A program made the translations under genes and the position numbers. A DNA stretch of 48,699 nucleotides from Acrocarpospora phusangensis (GTDB lineage: Bacteria > Actinomycetota > Actinomycetes > Streptosporangiales > Streptosporangiaceae). Positions within the stretch are counted from its first letter, which is position 1. The number at the start of each line of letters is the position of its first letter. A model generated the notes under the pieces. That model had not been told where the DNA came from. It searched no databases and saw only the letters and a program-made list of their open reading frames with translations. The DNA is taken from the NCBI RefSeq assembly GCF_016862995.1, contig NZ_BOOA01000061.1:1-48699 (forward strand), written 5' to 3'. This document shows positions 41,574 through 48,699 of the stretch, piece after piece.

Positions 41574-42359
41574 GTGACCATCACCAGCGAATCCCTGGAC
41601 GGCCGGCGCGCGCTGGTCACCGGCGGGACGAAGGGCACCGGCGCGGCCATCGCCCGCCGCCTCCGCCAGTCTGGCGCGACCGTGCTCGTGGCCGCCCGCG
41701 GCCACCCTGAAACCGGCACCGACGACAAGACGTTCATCGCCGCGGATCTGTCCACCGCGGAAGGCGCCGCCCGCGTGGCCGCCGAAGTGGCGGACCGCGT
41801 GGGCGGGGTCGACATCCTGGTCGACAATCTCGGCGGCTCCGGGTCGCCCGCCGGCGGGTTCGCGGCGCTCACCGACGAGGACTGGGCCAGGGAGCTGAGC
41901 ACCAACCTCCTGGCCGCCGTCCGCCTGGACCGGGCGCTGCTGCCCGGCATGATCGAGGCGGGCGGCGGGGCGATCGTGCACGTCGCCTCGATCCAGCGGC
42001 GCATGCCGCTGTGGAACGGCACCCTGGCGTACGCGGCCGCCAAGGCGGCGCTGACGACCTACAGCAAGGGCCTGGCCAACGAGGTCGCCCCGCGCGGGGT
42101 CCGGGTCAACACCGTCTCGCCCGGCTTCGTGCGGACCGCCGCCGCCGACCGCCTGGTCGCCAGGATCGCCGAAGAGGCGGGCGGCACCCACGAGGCGGCC
42201 CTGGACAAGCTCATGGACTCCCTGGGCGGCATTCCCCTGGGCCGTCCCAACCGGCCCGAGGAAGTCGCCGAGCTGGTCGCCTTCCTCGTCTCCGACCGGG
42301 CTTCCGCCATCACCGGCGCCGACCACGTCATCGACGGGGGCACCACCCCCACCGTCTGA
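41574..42359 (+). CDS. SDR-family oxidoreductase
   Basis: A 261-aa classical short-chain dehydrogenase. It has the cofactor motif [10 protein letters not shown] (residues 16-25), ADLS acidic strand, DNLGGSG in place of NNAG, catalytic Ser in VASIQ, and YAAAKAAL with Tyr and Lys. PGFVRT and the C-terminal VIDGG are also present. GTG 41574 is preceded by GGAAG. It is followed 11 bp later by the SnoaL-like gene and faces the HxlR regulator, so the pair is probably an inducible unit for a reactive carbonyl or similar compound. Confidence 0.9.
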   Translation: MTITSESLDGRRALVTGGTKGTGAAIARRLRQSGATVLVAARGHPETGTDDKTFIAADLSTAEGAARVAAEVADRVGGVDILVDNLGGSGSPAGGFAALTDEDWARELSTNLLAAVRLDRALLPGMIEAGGGAIVHVASIQRRMPLWNGTLAYAAAKAALTTYSKGLANEVAPRGVRVNTVSPGFVRTAAADRLVARIAEEAGGTHEAALDKLMDSLGGIPLGRPNRPEEVAELVAFLVSDRASAITGADHVIDGGTTPTV

Positions 42360-42370
42360 GAGGACCCCAC

Positions 42371-42721
42371 ATGCACAACCGGACCATCGCCACGGACGAG
42401 CTGCCCGAGGTCGTCACCCGGTACCTGGCGGCGCACCGCGTCCGCGACGCCGCCACCGCGATCACGGCGTTCACCGAGGACGCGGAGGTGACCGACGACG
42501 GCAAGACCTACCAGGGCGTCGCGGAGATCGAACGGTGGCTGAACCGGGCGGCGAGTGAGTACACCTACACCGTGGAGCTCATCGGCGCGGAGCGGCTCGG
42601 GGCGGCGGACTACGTCGCGACGCAGCACCTCGAGGGGAACTTCCCCGGCGGCACCGTCGATCTGCGCTACCGGTTCGCGCTGCGCGGCGCGTCGATCGAA
42701 CGCCTGGTCATCGCGCCATAA
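42371..42721 (+). CDS. SnoaL-like / NTF2-family protein
   Basis: A 116-aa protein with the cone-shaped NTF2-like pattern. It has an N-terminal helix pair (LPEVVTRYLAAHRVRDAATA), FTEDAEVTDDGKTYQGVAEI with the conserved Asp-rich loop, IERWLNRAASEYTYTVELIG, and C-terminal strands (VDLRYRFALRGASIERLVI). Members include polyketide cyclases, isomerases and binding proteins. GAGGA straddles the SDR stop codon, so translation follows directly from that gene. Confidence 0.82.
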   Translation: MHNRTIATDELPEVVTRYLAAHRVRDAATAITAFTEDAEVTDDGKTYQGVAEIERWLNRAASEYTYTVELIGAERLGAADYVATQHLEGNFPGGTVDLRYRFALRGASIERLVIAP

Positions 42722-42763
42722 ATCGCGTTGCGGCACGACACGGCGGCGGCCCAGACTGTGGCC

Positions 42764-43279
42764 GTGATCGTGCGACGTGAGACACCCGCCGACGTGGCGG
42801 ACATCCGGGCCGTGGTGGCCGCGGCCTTCGCCACGCCGGAGACGCCCGAGCCGATCGAGGCTCCGCTGGTGGACCGGCTCAGGGCCGACGCGGGCTGGCT
42901 GCCCGCCCTGTCGATGGTGGCCGTCGCGGACGGCGGTGAGGTCGTCGGGCACGTCGTCTGCACGCGCGGACACGTCGGGGACACGCCCGCGCTCGGGCTC
43001 GGGCCGCTCAGCGTGCGGCCCGACCGGCAGCGGCAGGGCGTCGGGCTCGCGCTGATGCACGCCGTCCTGGGGGCCGCCGACGCGCTCGGCGAACCCCTGG
43101 TGGCACTGCTCGGCAACCCCGCCTACTACGGCCGGTACGGCTTCCGCGCCGCCACCGACCACGGCGTCGAGCCGCCCGATCCGGCCTGGGGCGCGTACTT
43201 CCAGGTGCGGACGCTCAGCGCGTACCGGCCGTCGATGAAGGGCGGGTTCCGCTACGCCGAGCCCTTCGACGGCCTCTGA
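42764..43279 (+). CDS. GNAT-family N-acetyltransferase (YhbS-like)
   Basis: A 171-aa acetyltransferase. RRETPADVADIRAVVAAAF opens the fold. VVGHVVCTRGHV, GLGPLSVRPDRQRQGVGLAL (the acetyl-CoA pyrophosphate loop) and LLGNPAYYGRYGF are the YhbS-type blocks. The start is uncertain: in-frame TTG 42728 and GTG 42758, 42764 and 42770 are all possible, and none has a clear Shine-Dalgarno. I use 42764 because it places the first strand as in the family. It follows the SnoaL-like gene by about 40 bp. Confidence 0.82.
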   Translation: MIVRRETPADVADIRAVVAAAFATPETPEPIEAPLVDRLRADAGWLPALSMVAVADGGEVVGHVVCTRGHVGDTPALGLGPLSVRPDRQRQGVGLALMHAVLGAADALGEPLVALLGNPAYYGRYGFRAATDHGVEPPDPAWGAYFQVRTLSAYRPSMKGGFRYAEPFDGL

Positions 43280-43285
43280 TCCGCG

Positions 43286-43900
43286 TCACGCCGGGCGCAG
43301 CGCGGCCAGCTGTTCGGCGAAGGGCACGACCGTGTCCCGGGAGGGCGCGGCGGGGGCCGGGCGGTGGCGCAGCAGGGCGGCCAGCTCGCCCGCGGCCCTG
43401 CCGACGCGCGCGGACAGCGCCGAGTCGCCGGTGGAGGCCCAGTCCTCGGACGCGGCGTAGACGGCGGTCGGGACGACCGTCGCGCGCAGGTAGGCGAACA
43501 TCGGGCGGAGCGCGTGCTCCAGGGCCAGCGAGTGCCGTGCCGTGCCGCCGGTCGCCGCGATCAGCACGGGCTTGCCCTCCAGGGCGGTGTTGCCGAGCAC
43601 GTCGAAGAACGACTTGAACAGCCCGCTGTACGACGCCGTGAAGATCGGGCTCACCGCGATCAGGGCGTCGGCCCCCGCCACCGCGTCCAGGGCCTCGGCC
43701 AGGGCGGGGGAGGGGAAGCCGGTCACCATGTTCTTGGCGATGTCCACGGCCAGGTCGCGGAGCTCGATCACGCGGACCTCGGCCGGGCGCTCGGCGGCCA
43801 GGTCCTGCCGGGCCGCCTCGGCCAGGCGGTCACCCAGCAGCCGGGTGGAGGAGGGCTTGCTCAGACCGGCGGTCACGACCACCAGCTGGTAGGGGAGCAT
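43286..43900 (-). CDS. NAD(P)H-dependent FMN reductase (CE1759-like)
   Basis: A 204-aa flavodoxin-fold reductase with VVTAGLSKPSSTRLLGDRLA at the N-terminus for FMN phosphate, SPIFTASYSGLFKSFFDVLG and LIAATGGTARHSLALEHALR. It resembles the CE1759-type FMN reductases, which pair with CE1758-type luciferase-like monooxygenases and supply reduced flavin. Exactly such a gene lies immediately upstream. ATG 43900 has GGAAGGA 7 nt upstream. It converges with the GNAT gene, 6 bp apart. Confidence 0.87.
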   Translation of the reverse strand: MLPYQLVVVTAGLSKPSSTRLLGDRLAEAARQDLAAERPAEVRVIELRDLAVDIAKNMVTGFPSPALAEALDAVAGADALIAVSPIFTASYSGLFKSFFDVLGNTALEGKPVLIAATGGTARHSLALEHALRPMFAYLRATVVPTAVYAASEDWASTGDSALSARVGRAAGELAALLRHRPAPAAPSRDTVVPFAEQLAALRPA

Positions 43901-43935
43901 CGATGTCCTTCCTGCTCGCGGGACGCGTACGGGGA

Positions 43936-45021
43936 TCAGACGGCGACCGCGGCGGCGCGGGCGACCTGGGACGCGTGGGTCGGCCCGCCGGGCACGTCGG
44001 CGGGGCGGTTCACGGCGAACTCGCGGCGCAGCACGGGGATGACCTCCTCGCCGAGGATGTCCAGCTGCTCCAGGACCGTCTTCAGCGGCAGGCCCGCGTG
44101 GTCCATCAGGAACAGCTGCCGCTGGTAGTCGCCGAAGTGCTCGCGGAAGGCGAGCGTCCTGTCGATGACCTCCTGCGGGCTGCCCACGGTGAGCGGCGTC
44201 TGCTCGGTGAACTCCTCCAGCGAGGGGCCGTTGCCGTACACGGGGGCCTTGTCGAAGTAGGGGCGGAACTCGCGGACCGCGTCCTGGGAGTTCTTGCGCA
44301 TGAACACCTGGCCGCCGAGTCCCACGTACGCCTGCTCGGGCGTGCCGTGGCCGTAGTGGGCGTACCGCTCGCGGTACAGGCTGATCAGGCGGATGAAGTG
44401 CTCCTTCGGCCAGAAGATGTTGTTGGCGAAGAAGCCGTCGCCGTAGTACGCGGCCTGCTCGGCGATCTCCGGGCTGCGGATGGAGCCGTGCCAGACGAAG
44501 GGGGGCACGCCGTCCAGCGGGCGCGGAGTGGAGGTGAAACCTTGCAGGGGCGTACGGAAACGGCCTTCCCAGTCGACCACGTCGGTGCGCCACAGTTCGT
44601 GCAGGAGGGCGTAGTTCTCGACGGCCAGCGGGATGCCCATCCGGATGTCCTGGCCGAACCACGGGTACACGGGCCCGGTGTTGCCGCGGCCCAGCATCAG
44701 GTCCACCCGGCCGTCGGCCAGGTGCTGGAGCATCGCGTAGTCCTCGGCGATCTTGACCGGGTCGTTGGTCGTGATCAGGGTCGTCGCGGTGGACAGGATC
44801 AGCCTCTCGGTCCTGGCCGCGATGAAGCCCAGCATGGTCGTCGGCGAGGACGGCACGAACGGCGGGTTGTGGTGCTCGCCGGTCGCGAAGACGTCCAGCC
44901 CGACCTCCTCGGCCTTCAGCGCGATCGCCACCATCGCCTTGATCCGCTCGTGCTCGCTCGGCACGCTCCCGTCGGTCGGGTCCGGCGTCACGTCGCCCAC
45001 CGAGAAGACTCCGAACTGCAT
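43936..45021 (-). CDS. LLM-class flavin-dependent oxidoreductase (CE1758-like)
   Basis: A 361-aa luciferase-like monooxygenase with a TIM-barrel pattern. It has MQFGVFSVGDVTPDP at the start, LDVFATGEHHNPPFVPSSP (family metal/flavin region), LSTATTLITTNDPVKIAEDY, LADGRVDLMLGRGNTGPVYP and GDGFFANNIFWP. It would use FMNH2 from the neighbouring reductase; the substrate is unknown. ATG 45021 matches the family start. ATG 45030 and a longer frame to 45153 are alternatives, but the latter crosses the divergent promoter region. The reductase gene follows 35 bp downstream, so the two form an operon. Confidence 0.88.
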   Translation of the reverse strand: MQFGVFSVGDVTPDPTDGSVPSEHERIKAMVAIALKAEEVGLDVFATGEHHNPPFVPSSPTTMLGFIAARTERLILSTATTLITTNDPVKIAEDYAMLQHLADGRVDLMLGRGNTGPVYPWFGQDIRMGIPLAVENYALLHELWRTDVVDWEGRFRTPLQGFTSTPRPLDGVPPFVWHGSIRSPEIAEQAAYYGDGFFANNIFWPKEHFIRLISLYRERYAHYGHGTPEQAYVGLGGQVFMRKNSQDAVREFRPYFDKAPVYGNGPSLEEFTEQTPLTVGSPQEVIDRTLAFREHFGDYQRQLFLMDHAGLPLKTVLEQLDILGEEVIPVLRREFAVNRPADVPGGPTHASQVARAAAVAV

Positions 45022-45157
45022 CCTGCCCACCATCCTGACGACTAGTGATCCAAAAGACGTTTCAACGAGAGATTCAAGAACGATCCGGCTCGTGACACCA
45101 GCCCGGACAGCAAAGGGACACGGCAACTTATTCCGCGCCGCAACAATCACCACTGAG

Positions 45158-45163
45158 TAGGAT
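45158..45163 (+). promoter_or_regulatory. TAGGAT -10 box before the Nudix gene
   Basis: TAGGAT ends 8 nt before ATG 45172. It overlaps an AGGA that could also serve as a poorly spaced ribosome-binding site. Leaderless translation is plausible. Confidence 0.3.
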
Positions 45164-45171
45164 CGGACCTC

Positions 45172-45714
45172 ATGACCGAAGCGGTGATCCGGACGATCTC
45201 CTCACGAGTGGTGTACGCCAACGCCTGGATGACCGTGCGAGAGGACGAGATCGAACGGCCGGACGGTTCGCCCGGCCTCTACGGCTACGTGGACAAGCCG
45301 GACTTCGTCCTGGTCATCCCGAGGGAACGGGACGGGTTCCACCTCGTGCAAGAGTACCGGTACCCGATCGGGCGCCGGTCGTGGAGCTTCCCGCAGGGGG
45401 CGGCCCCCGCGCGGGACCGCGCCGACGAGGCGCGCACCGAACTGGCCGAGGAGACCGGTCTCACCGCGGCGCGGCTGGAGTCGCTGGGCCGGCTGGACAA
45501 CGCGCACGGGACCATCACCCAGGGCTTCCACGTCTACCTCGCCACCGGCCTGACCCCCGGTCCGGCCAGGCGGGAGGCGTCCGAGCAGGACATGACCCAG
45601 ACCTGGGTGCCCCGGGCGGAGCTGGAGCGCATGATCCACGACGGGAGCTTCCGCGATTCCTGCTCGATCGCGGCATACGCGTTGCTGCTTCTCCATGAGC
45701 GAACCGGCAAGTAG
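45172..45714 (+). CDS. Nudix hydrolase (ADP-ribose-pyrophosphatase-like)
   Basis: A 180-aa Nudix protein. The context VLVIPRERDGFHLVQEYRYP and WSFPQG resembles ADP-ribose/nucleotide-sugar pyrophosphatases. The Nudix box reads G...EARTELAEETGL. The metal-binding Glu residues of ELAEE are kept, but the usual Arg before them is Thr, the upstream Glu is lacking and the loop is one residue short. Activity may therefore be altered. It is divergent from the LLM monooxygenase gene. Confidence 0.85.
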   Translation: MTEAVIRTISSRVVYANAWMTVREDEIERPDGSPGLYGYVDKPDFVLVIPRERDGFHLVQEYRYPIGRRSWSFPQGAAPARDRADEARTELAEETGLTAARLESLGRLDNAHGTITQGFHVYLATGLTPGPARREASEQDMTQTWVPRAELERMIHDGSFRDSCSIAAYALLLLHERTGK

Positions 45715-45752
45715 TGCTTAATTAGAGGTATCCAACGTTATTGGGGGCGGAT

Positions 45753-46445
45753 GTGCGGCGGGACGGACAGGTGCTCATCTTCGATGCGGATGACACCCTG
45801 TGGGAGAACAACATCCTGTTCGAGCGGGTCATCGACGACTTCTTCGACTGGCTGGCCCATCCCACCCTGGCCAAGCCCGAGATCAGGGCGATCCTGGACG
45901 ACATCGAACGGGCCAACGCGGTCGCCCACGGCTACGGCAGCAAGGTCTTCCTGCGCAGCCTCGCCGAGTGCCTGGAGCATCTGAACGAGCGCCCCGCCAC
46001 GGCCGAGGAGAAGCGGCGGATCGAGGAGCTGGCCGTCCGGCTGATCAGGGGCGAGATCGAGCTGATCCCGGGCGTCGCGGACACCCTGGCCGACCTCGGC
46101 GCCCGCCACCGCCTGCTCCTGCTCACCAAGGGCGACCCCGCCGAACAGCAACGCAAACTAGACGCCTCACAACTCGCCCGATTTTTCGGAAATATCCATA
46201 TTGTTCCGGAGAAGGGGGTGGAGGTGTACGAATGGCTCGCCCGGGAACACTCCCTGGCGCTGCCGTCCACCTGGATGATCGGCAACTCCCCGAAATCCGA
46301 CATCGGCCCGGCCAGGCAGGCCGGGATGAACGCGGTCTTCATCCCGCACGAGCACACCTGGGTCCTGGAACACGCCGAACTGGACCCGCACGATCAGGGC
46401 GTGCTCCGGCTGACCCGATTCCCCGAACTTCTCGACCACTTCTAA
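45753..46445 (+). CDS. HAD-superfamily hydrolase
   Basis: A 230-aa haloacid-dehalogenase-like phosphatase. Motif I is DADDT with nucleophile Asp11 and Asp13. Motif II is LLLLTKGD, motif III is the Lys in KGVEVYEW, and motif IV is IGNSPKSDIGPA. A helical cap lies between residues ~20 and 90. It is similar in layout to phosphoglycolate-phosphatase-type HADs; the substrate is unknown. I use GTG 45753 because GGGGGCGGA lies just upstream; TTG 45741 is in frame. It is followed 34 bp later by the coiled-coil gene. Confidence 0.85.
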   Translation: MRRDGQVLIFDADDTLWENNILFERVIDDFFDWLAHPTLAKPEIRAILDDIERANAVAHGYGSKVFLRSLAECLEHLNERPATAEEKRRIEELAVRLIRGEIELIPGVADTLADLGARHRLLLLTKGDPAEQQRKLDASQLARFFGNIHIVPEKGVEVYEWLAREHSLALPSTWMIGNSPKSDIGPARQAGMNAVFIPHEHTWVLEHAELDPHDQGVLRLTRFPELLDHF

Positions 46446-46479
46446 ATCCCATGATTCGGCCTCGGCGAGGGGGTCCCGA

Positions 46480-47496
46480 ATGTCAGGAAATCCCAGGTAC
46501 GTGGATGTGGCGCTGGCCGGGGAACGTGCCATTGCGTTCGACGGCGAGCGCCGCCGCAGGATCGAGGAGCGCCGCCGCCAGGAGGAGGACCGCCGCCGCG
46601 CCAGGGCCGCCGCGCACGCCTCCCGGCTGGCGCGGGAGCGGGAGCGGCTGTCCGCCCGGCTGGTCGCGCTGGCCCGCCGTACGGAGGCGCTGGCCGGCAT
46701 CCGGGTGAGCGGCACGGCCGAGGACGAGCGGCAGGGGGTGCTGCGCACGCTGGCCGTGCTCGGCACCCGGCTGGCCCGGGTCTCCAACCAGGCCGACGCG
46801 GACGCCGTGCACATCGACCTGGTCGCCGCCGCCCGCCGCCTGGAGGCCGTCCGGGCCGGGCTGGCCGCGGCGCTGGCCGAGGACGAGCGCCTGGCGGCCC
46901 TGTCCCTGGTGGAGACCCGCCTGGCGGAGTGGGACGACCGGGAGGCCCTGGACGCCGACGGCGCCCAGGCGGTGGCCGACCAGCTGGCCGCCGTACGCGC
47001 CGGAGTGGCCGACACCCGCACGTTCCGGTTCGGGTACGCCCGCCTGAACGAGCTGGTCGGCGACCACCTCACCCTGGTGGCCCGGCGGACCGCCCTGCTG
47101 GCCGAGGCCAGGGACAGCGCCCAGGAGGCCGGCGAGGCGCTGACGGCGATCCTCACCGAGGCCGACGCCCTGGCCGTCGAACTGCCCGGCCGGGAGGCCG
47201 CCCAGGAGGTGCGCGACCTGCTCGCCGCCCACCTGGCCGCGGGCCGCTTCCAGGAGGCCGCCCACGGCGCCGTACGGCTGGCCGGTTCGGCGCCCTCCCT
47301 GGAGAAGGCCCTGGAGGAGCACCTGGACCACCGCGAGCTCACCCGCCACGTCACCGAGGCCGCCGCCCAGGCCGGCCTGGTGATCGTCGAGGTCAGCCCG
47401 GCCGCCCGCGCCTGCCGCCTCGCCTACCGGGGGGAGCTCACCGCCGACGTGCTGGCCCGATTACGCGCGGACGGCGTCGAGCCGGGATCACCGTAG
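46480..47496 (+). CDS. Coiled-coil protein of unknown function
   Basis: A 338-aa protein, overwhelmingly alpha-helical. A highly charged helix (ERRRRIEERRRQEEDRRRAR, residues ~23-42) leads into long heptad-like stretches rich in Ala, Leu, Arg and Glu. A final ~40-residue mixed domain follows (LVIVEVSPAARACRLAYRGE). I recognise no family and no catalytic motif. Its last 9 bp overlap the convergent RES gene. A structural or scaffolding role is the most one can infer. Confidence 0.65.
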   Translation: MSGNPRYVDVALAGERAIAFDGERRRRIEERRRQEEDRRRARAAAHASRLARERERLSARLVALARRTEALAGIRVSGTAEDERQGVLRTLAVLGTRLARVSNQADADAVHIDLVAAARRLEAVRAGLAAALAEDERLAALSLVETRLAEWDDREALDADGAQAVADQLAAVRAGVADTRTFRFGYARLNELVGDHLTLVARRTALLAEARDSAQEAGEALTAILTEADALAVELPGREAAQEVRDLLAAHLAAGRFQEAAHGAVRLAGSAPSLEKALEEHLDHRELTRHVTEAAAQAGLVIVEVSPAARACRLAYRGELTADVLARLRADGVEPGSP

Positions 47497-48135
47497 GAGC
47501 ACCCGCGCCCGGTACGGCCGCAGCACCACGTCCAGCCAGGCCAGCCCGGCCGTGTCGTCCAGCTCGACGTGGAGCGGGGTGGGCGCCAGCGGCGGGTCGG
47601 GGCAGCGGTCCCGGAACAGGATGACGCTGCGTTTGGGCAGGTCCCTGCGGGAGATCCAGTCGAGTCCCGCCGCGCCCGTGTCGTGGCCGCGCATCCAGTG
47701 CGCCCACCGCCGGGTGAGCGGGTACTCGGGCGGCTCCGCCTGGATCAGCCACTCGTCCTGGGCCACCGCGGCCAGCGCGGGCGTGCTCGCCAGCGAGATG
47801 AGCGGCAGCTCCCGGGTGGTCTCGACCAGGGACAGCCGCCGCCCCTCCAGCTGGGCGAAGGAGATCTCGCGGGGGCCCTCGTCGTCGAACGCGACCGAGC
47901 GGAGCAGGCATTCGGCCAGCGCGGTGCTCTGCTCGTACGCGAGGTAGCAGTGGTCGTACCGGTCGGCGGCGGCGCCGTCGAAGCGGCCGCCGGACCGGCC
48001 GGGGTCGTCGCGGCCCGGGGTGAACGAGTCGCACGGGTACTCCCGCCGGTGTACCCGCCAGAGCTGCGTCCCGGCGGGGAGCAGCAGGCGGTGGGCGGGG
48101 GCGGCGTGCTTGTCCGGGGGTTCCTGCGCCGGCAC
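47488..48135 (-). CDS. RES-domain protein (NAD+-degrading toxin-like)
   Basis: A 215-aa RES-domain protein. It has TQLWRVHRREYPCDSF near the N-terminus with the conserved Arg, GGRFDG and DHCYLAYEQSTALAECLLR with the conserved Tyr and Glu, and later RLSLVETTREL. RES toxins of RES-Xre type systems destroy NAD+, acting as ADP-ribosyl-transferase-fold phosphorylases or hydrolases. The GTG start at 48135 lies one base after the partner's stop, with a GGAG about 8 nt upstream. The length is typical of longer actinobacterial versions. Toxin activity itself is inferred from the family. Confidence 0.8.
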   Translation of the reverse strand: MPAQEPPDKHAAPAHRLLLPAGTQLWRVHRREYPCDSFTPGRDDPGRSGGRFDGAAADRYDHCYLAYEQSTALAECLLRSVAFDDEGPREISFAQLEGRRLSLVETTRELPLISLASTPALAAVAQDEWLIQAEPPEYPLTRRWAHWMRGHDTGAAGLDWISRRDLPKRSVILFRDRCPDPPLAPTPLHVELDDTAGLAWLDVVLRPYRARVLLR

Positions 48136-48136
48136 C

Positions 48137-48699
48137 TCAGTACTCCTCTCGAAGGGCCTGCGCGGCCTCGATCACGTCGCCGGGCCGGCCGGCGAGCAGG
48201 CGCGCGGGGACGTCGCCGAGCAGCGCGTTGCCCCGCAGCCACCAGTGGGCGGCCCCCCACGGGTCGCGGCCGGCGGACAGGATCAGGTTGACGGCGCGTA
48301 CGGCGGGCAGCTCCGCGCCGTCCGGGCCGAACTGGAACGACGGGAAGGTGACGCCGCCGGGGCCGGGCAGCCGCAGCAGGCCGGGCGCGTCGGGGTCGCC
48401 GCCCCTCGCTCGCAGTTGCCCGGGAGTGAGCGAGGGGGTGGCGCGCAGCCGGTCCCGCACCCGGCGCACGTCCTCGTCCAGTTCGCCGTCGGGTGCCCCG
48501 CCGCCGGGCCGCCCAGGTCCGGGCCCGCCGAGCTCGACGGGTTCGCCAGGCTGGCCGGGTCCGCCGGGTTCGGTGCCGAAGTTCGCCAGGTCGGGCAGCA
48601 TCGCCCTGAGCACGTCCAGGGTGGCGGCGATCTCCGTGTCGGCGGCCGGGCCGCGGAGCCCGGTGGACAGGTGCTCGTCGATGACGCGCCGGATCTCGT
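48137..48699 (-). CDS. MbcA/ParS/Xre antitoxin-like protein (3' part; runs off the right edge)
   Basis: The open frame continues through the right edge, so the N-terminus is missing. The C-terminal ~80 residues (FPSFQFGPDGAELPAVRAVN, then GRDPWGAAHWWLRGNALLGD and RLLAGRPGDVIEAAQAL) match the MbcA/ParS/Xre antitoxin domain that pairs with RES toxins. The visible upstream part is mostly Gly/Pro-rich linker (GGPGQPGEPVELGGPGPGRP) and a helix with EIRRVIDEHL. It sits one base upstream of the RES gene in one operon, as expected for antitoxin then toxin. An internal ATG at 48613 exists, but coding clearly continues upstream. Confidence 0.75.
   Translation of the reverse strand, partial: EIRRVIDEHLSTGLRGPAADTEIAATLDVLRAMLPDLANFGTEPGGPGQPGEPVELGGPGPGRPGGGAPDGELDEDVRRVRDRLRATPSLTPGQLRARGGDPDAPGLLRLPGPGGVTFPSFQFGPDGAELPAVRAVNLILSAGRDPWGAAHWWLRGNALLGDVPARLLAGRPGDVIEAAQALREEY

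Overview
This 48.7-kb window is chromosomal DNA of a high-GC filamentous actinomycete. The evidence is strong third-position G/C bias, many GTG/TTG starts, apparent leaderless promoters, and a mix of secreted plant-polymer hydrolases, small NRPS genes and many one-component regulators. The gene families would suit Streptosporangiaceae (Nonomuraea/Microbispora-like), but this placement is an inference. I see no rRNA, tRNA, CRISPR array, insertion sequence or integrase.

Layout. (1) 1-4.4 kb, minus strand: the start of a Tat-exported, possibly glycosidase-like gene, then a complete sugar ABC importer (ChvE-type binding protein, MmsA-type double ATPase, MmsB-type permease). The importer's promoter carries a LacI-type palindrome. 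(2) 4.5-8.7 kb: a MarR regulator and a Nudix-like (DUF4916) gene, then a tightly overlapping minus-strand operon: excisionase-like HTH protein, alpha/beta hydrolase, two nucleotidyltransferases and a YnfA membrane protein. (3) 8.8-13.3 kb: a membrane-embedded spermidine-synthase-like protein, convergent with an orphan FtsX-type permease. (4) 13.4-17.9 kb: a stand-alone condensation-domain protein, convergent with a one-module NRPS (C-A-PCP, glycine-like specificity residues, no thioesterase). (5) 17.9-23.6 kb: an AAA ATPase with a nuclease-like C-terminus, a membrane-anchored propeller-like protein, a kinase-like protein without catalytic motifs, then a PptT-type phosphopantetheinyl transferase overlapping tail-to-tail with a PptH-like metallophosphoesterase. 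(6) 23.6-32.3 kb: secreted enzymes (GH44-CBM3, GH115, a zinc metalloprotease) bounded by strong hairpin terminators. (7) 32.4-48.7 kb: NAD-dependent DNA ligase, two-domain VOC protein, LtrA membrane protein, epimerase, a frameshifted gene, NDH-2-like oxidoreductase, HxlR/SDR/SnoaL, GNAT, a CE1759/CE1758-like flavin pair, Nudix, HAD, a coiled-coil protein, and a RES-domain toxin-like gene with its MbcA/ParS-like partner at the right edge.

How the parts fit. PptT is expected to install the phosphopantetheine arm on the NRPS carrier domain, and PptH to remove it. GH44, GH115 and the sugar importer fit plant cell-wall degradation followed by sugar uptake. The most unexpected signal is that the stand-alone condensation gene (13492) and the GH115 gene (26661), which have unrelated functions, share almost the same promoter module. 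Each has TTGACC-N17-TARCAT, a 12-bp palindrome at or just after the -10, and two GAAA-N-TTTC-type palindromes exactly 20 bp apart. In both, the second palindrome centre lies exactly 33 bp before the start codon. This implies a shared regulator.
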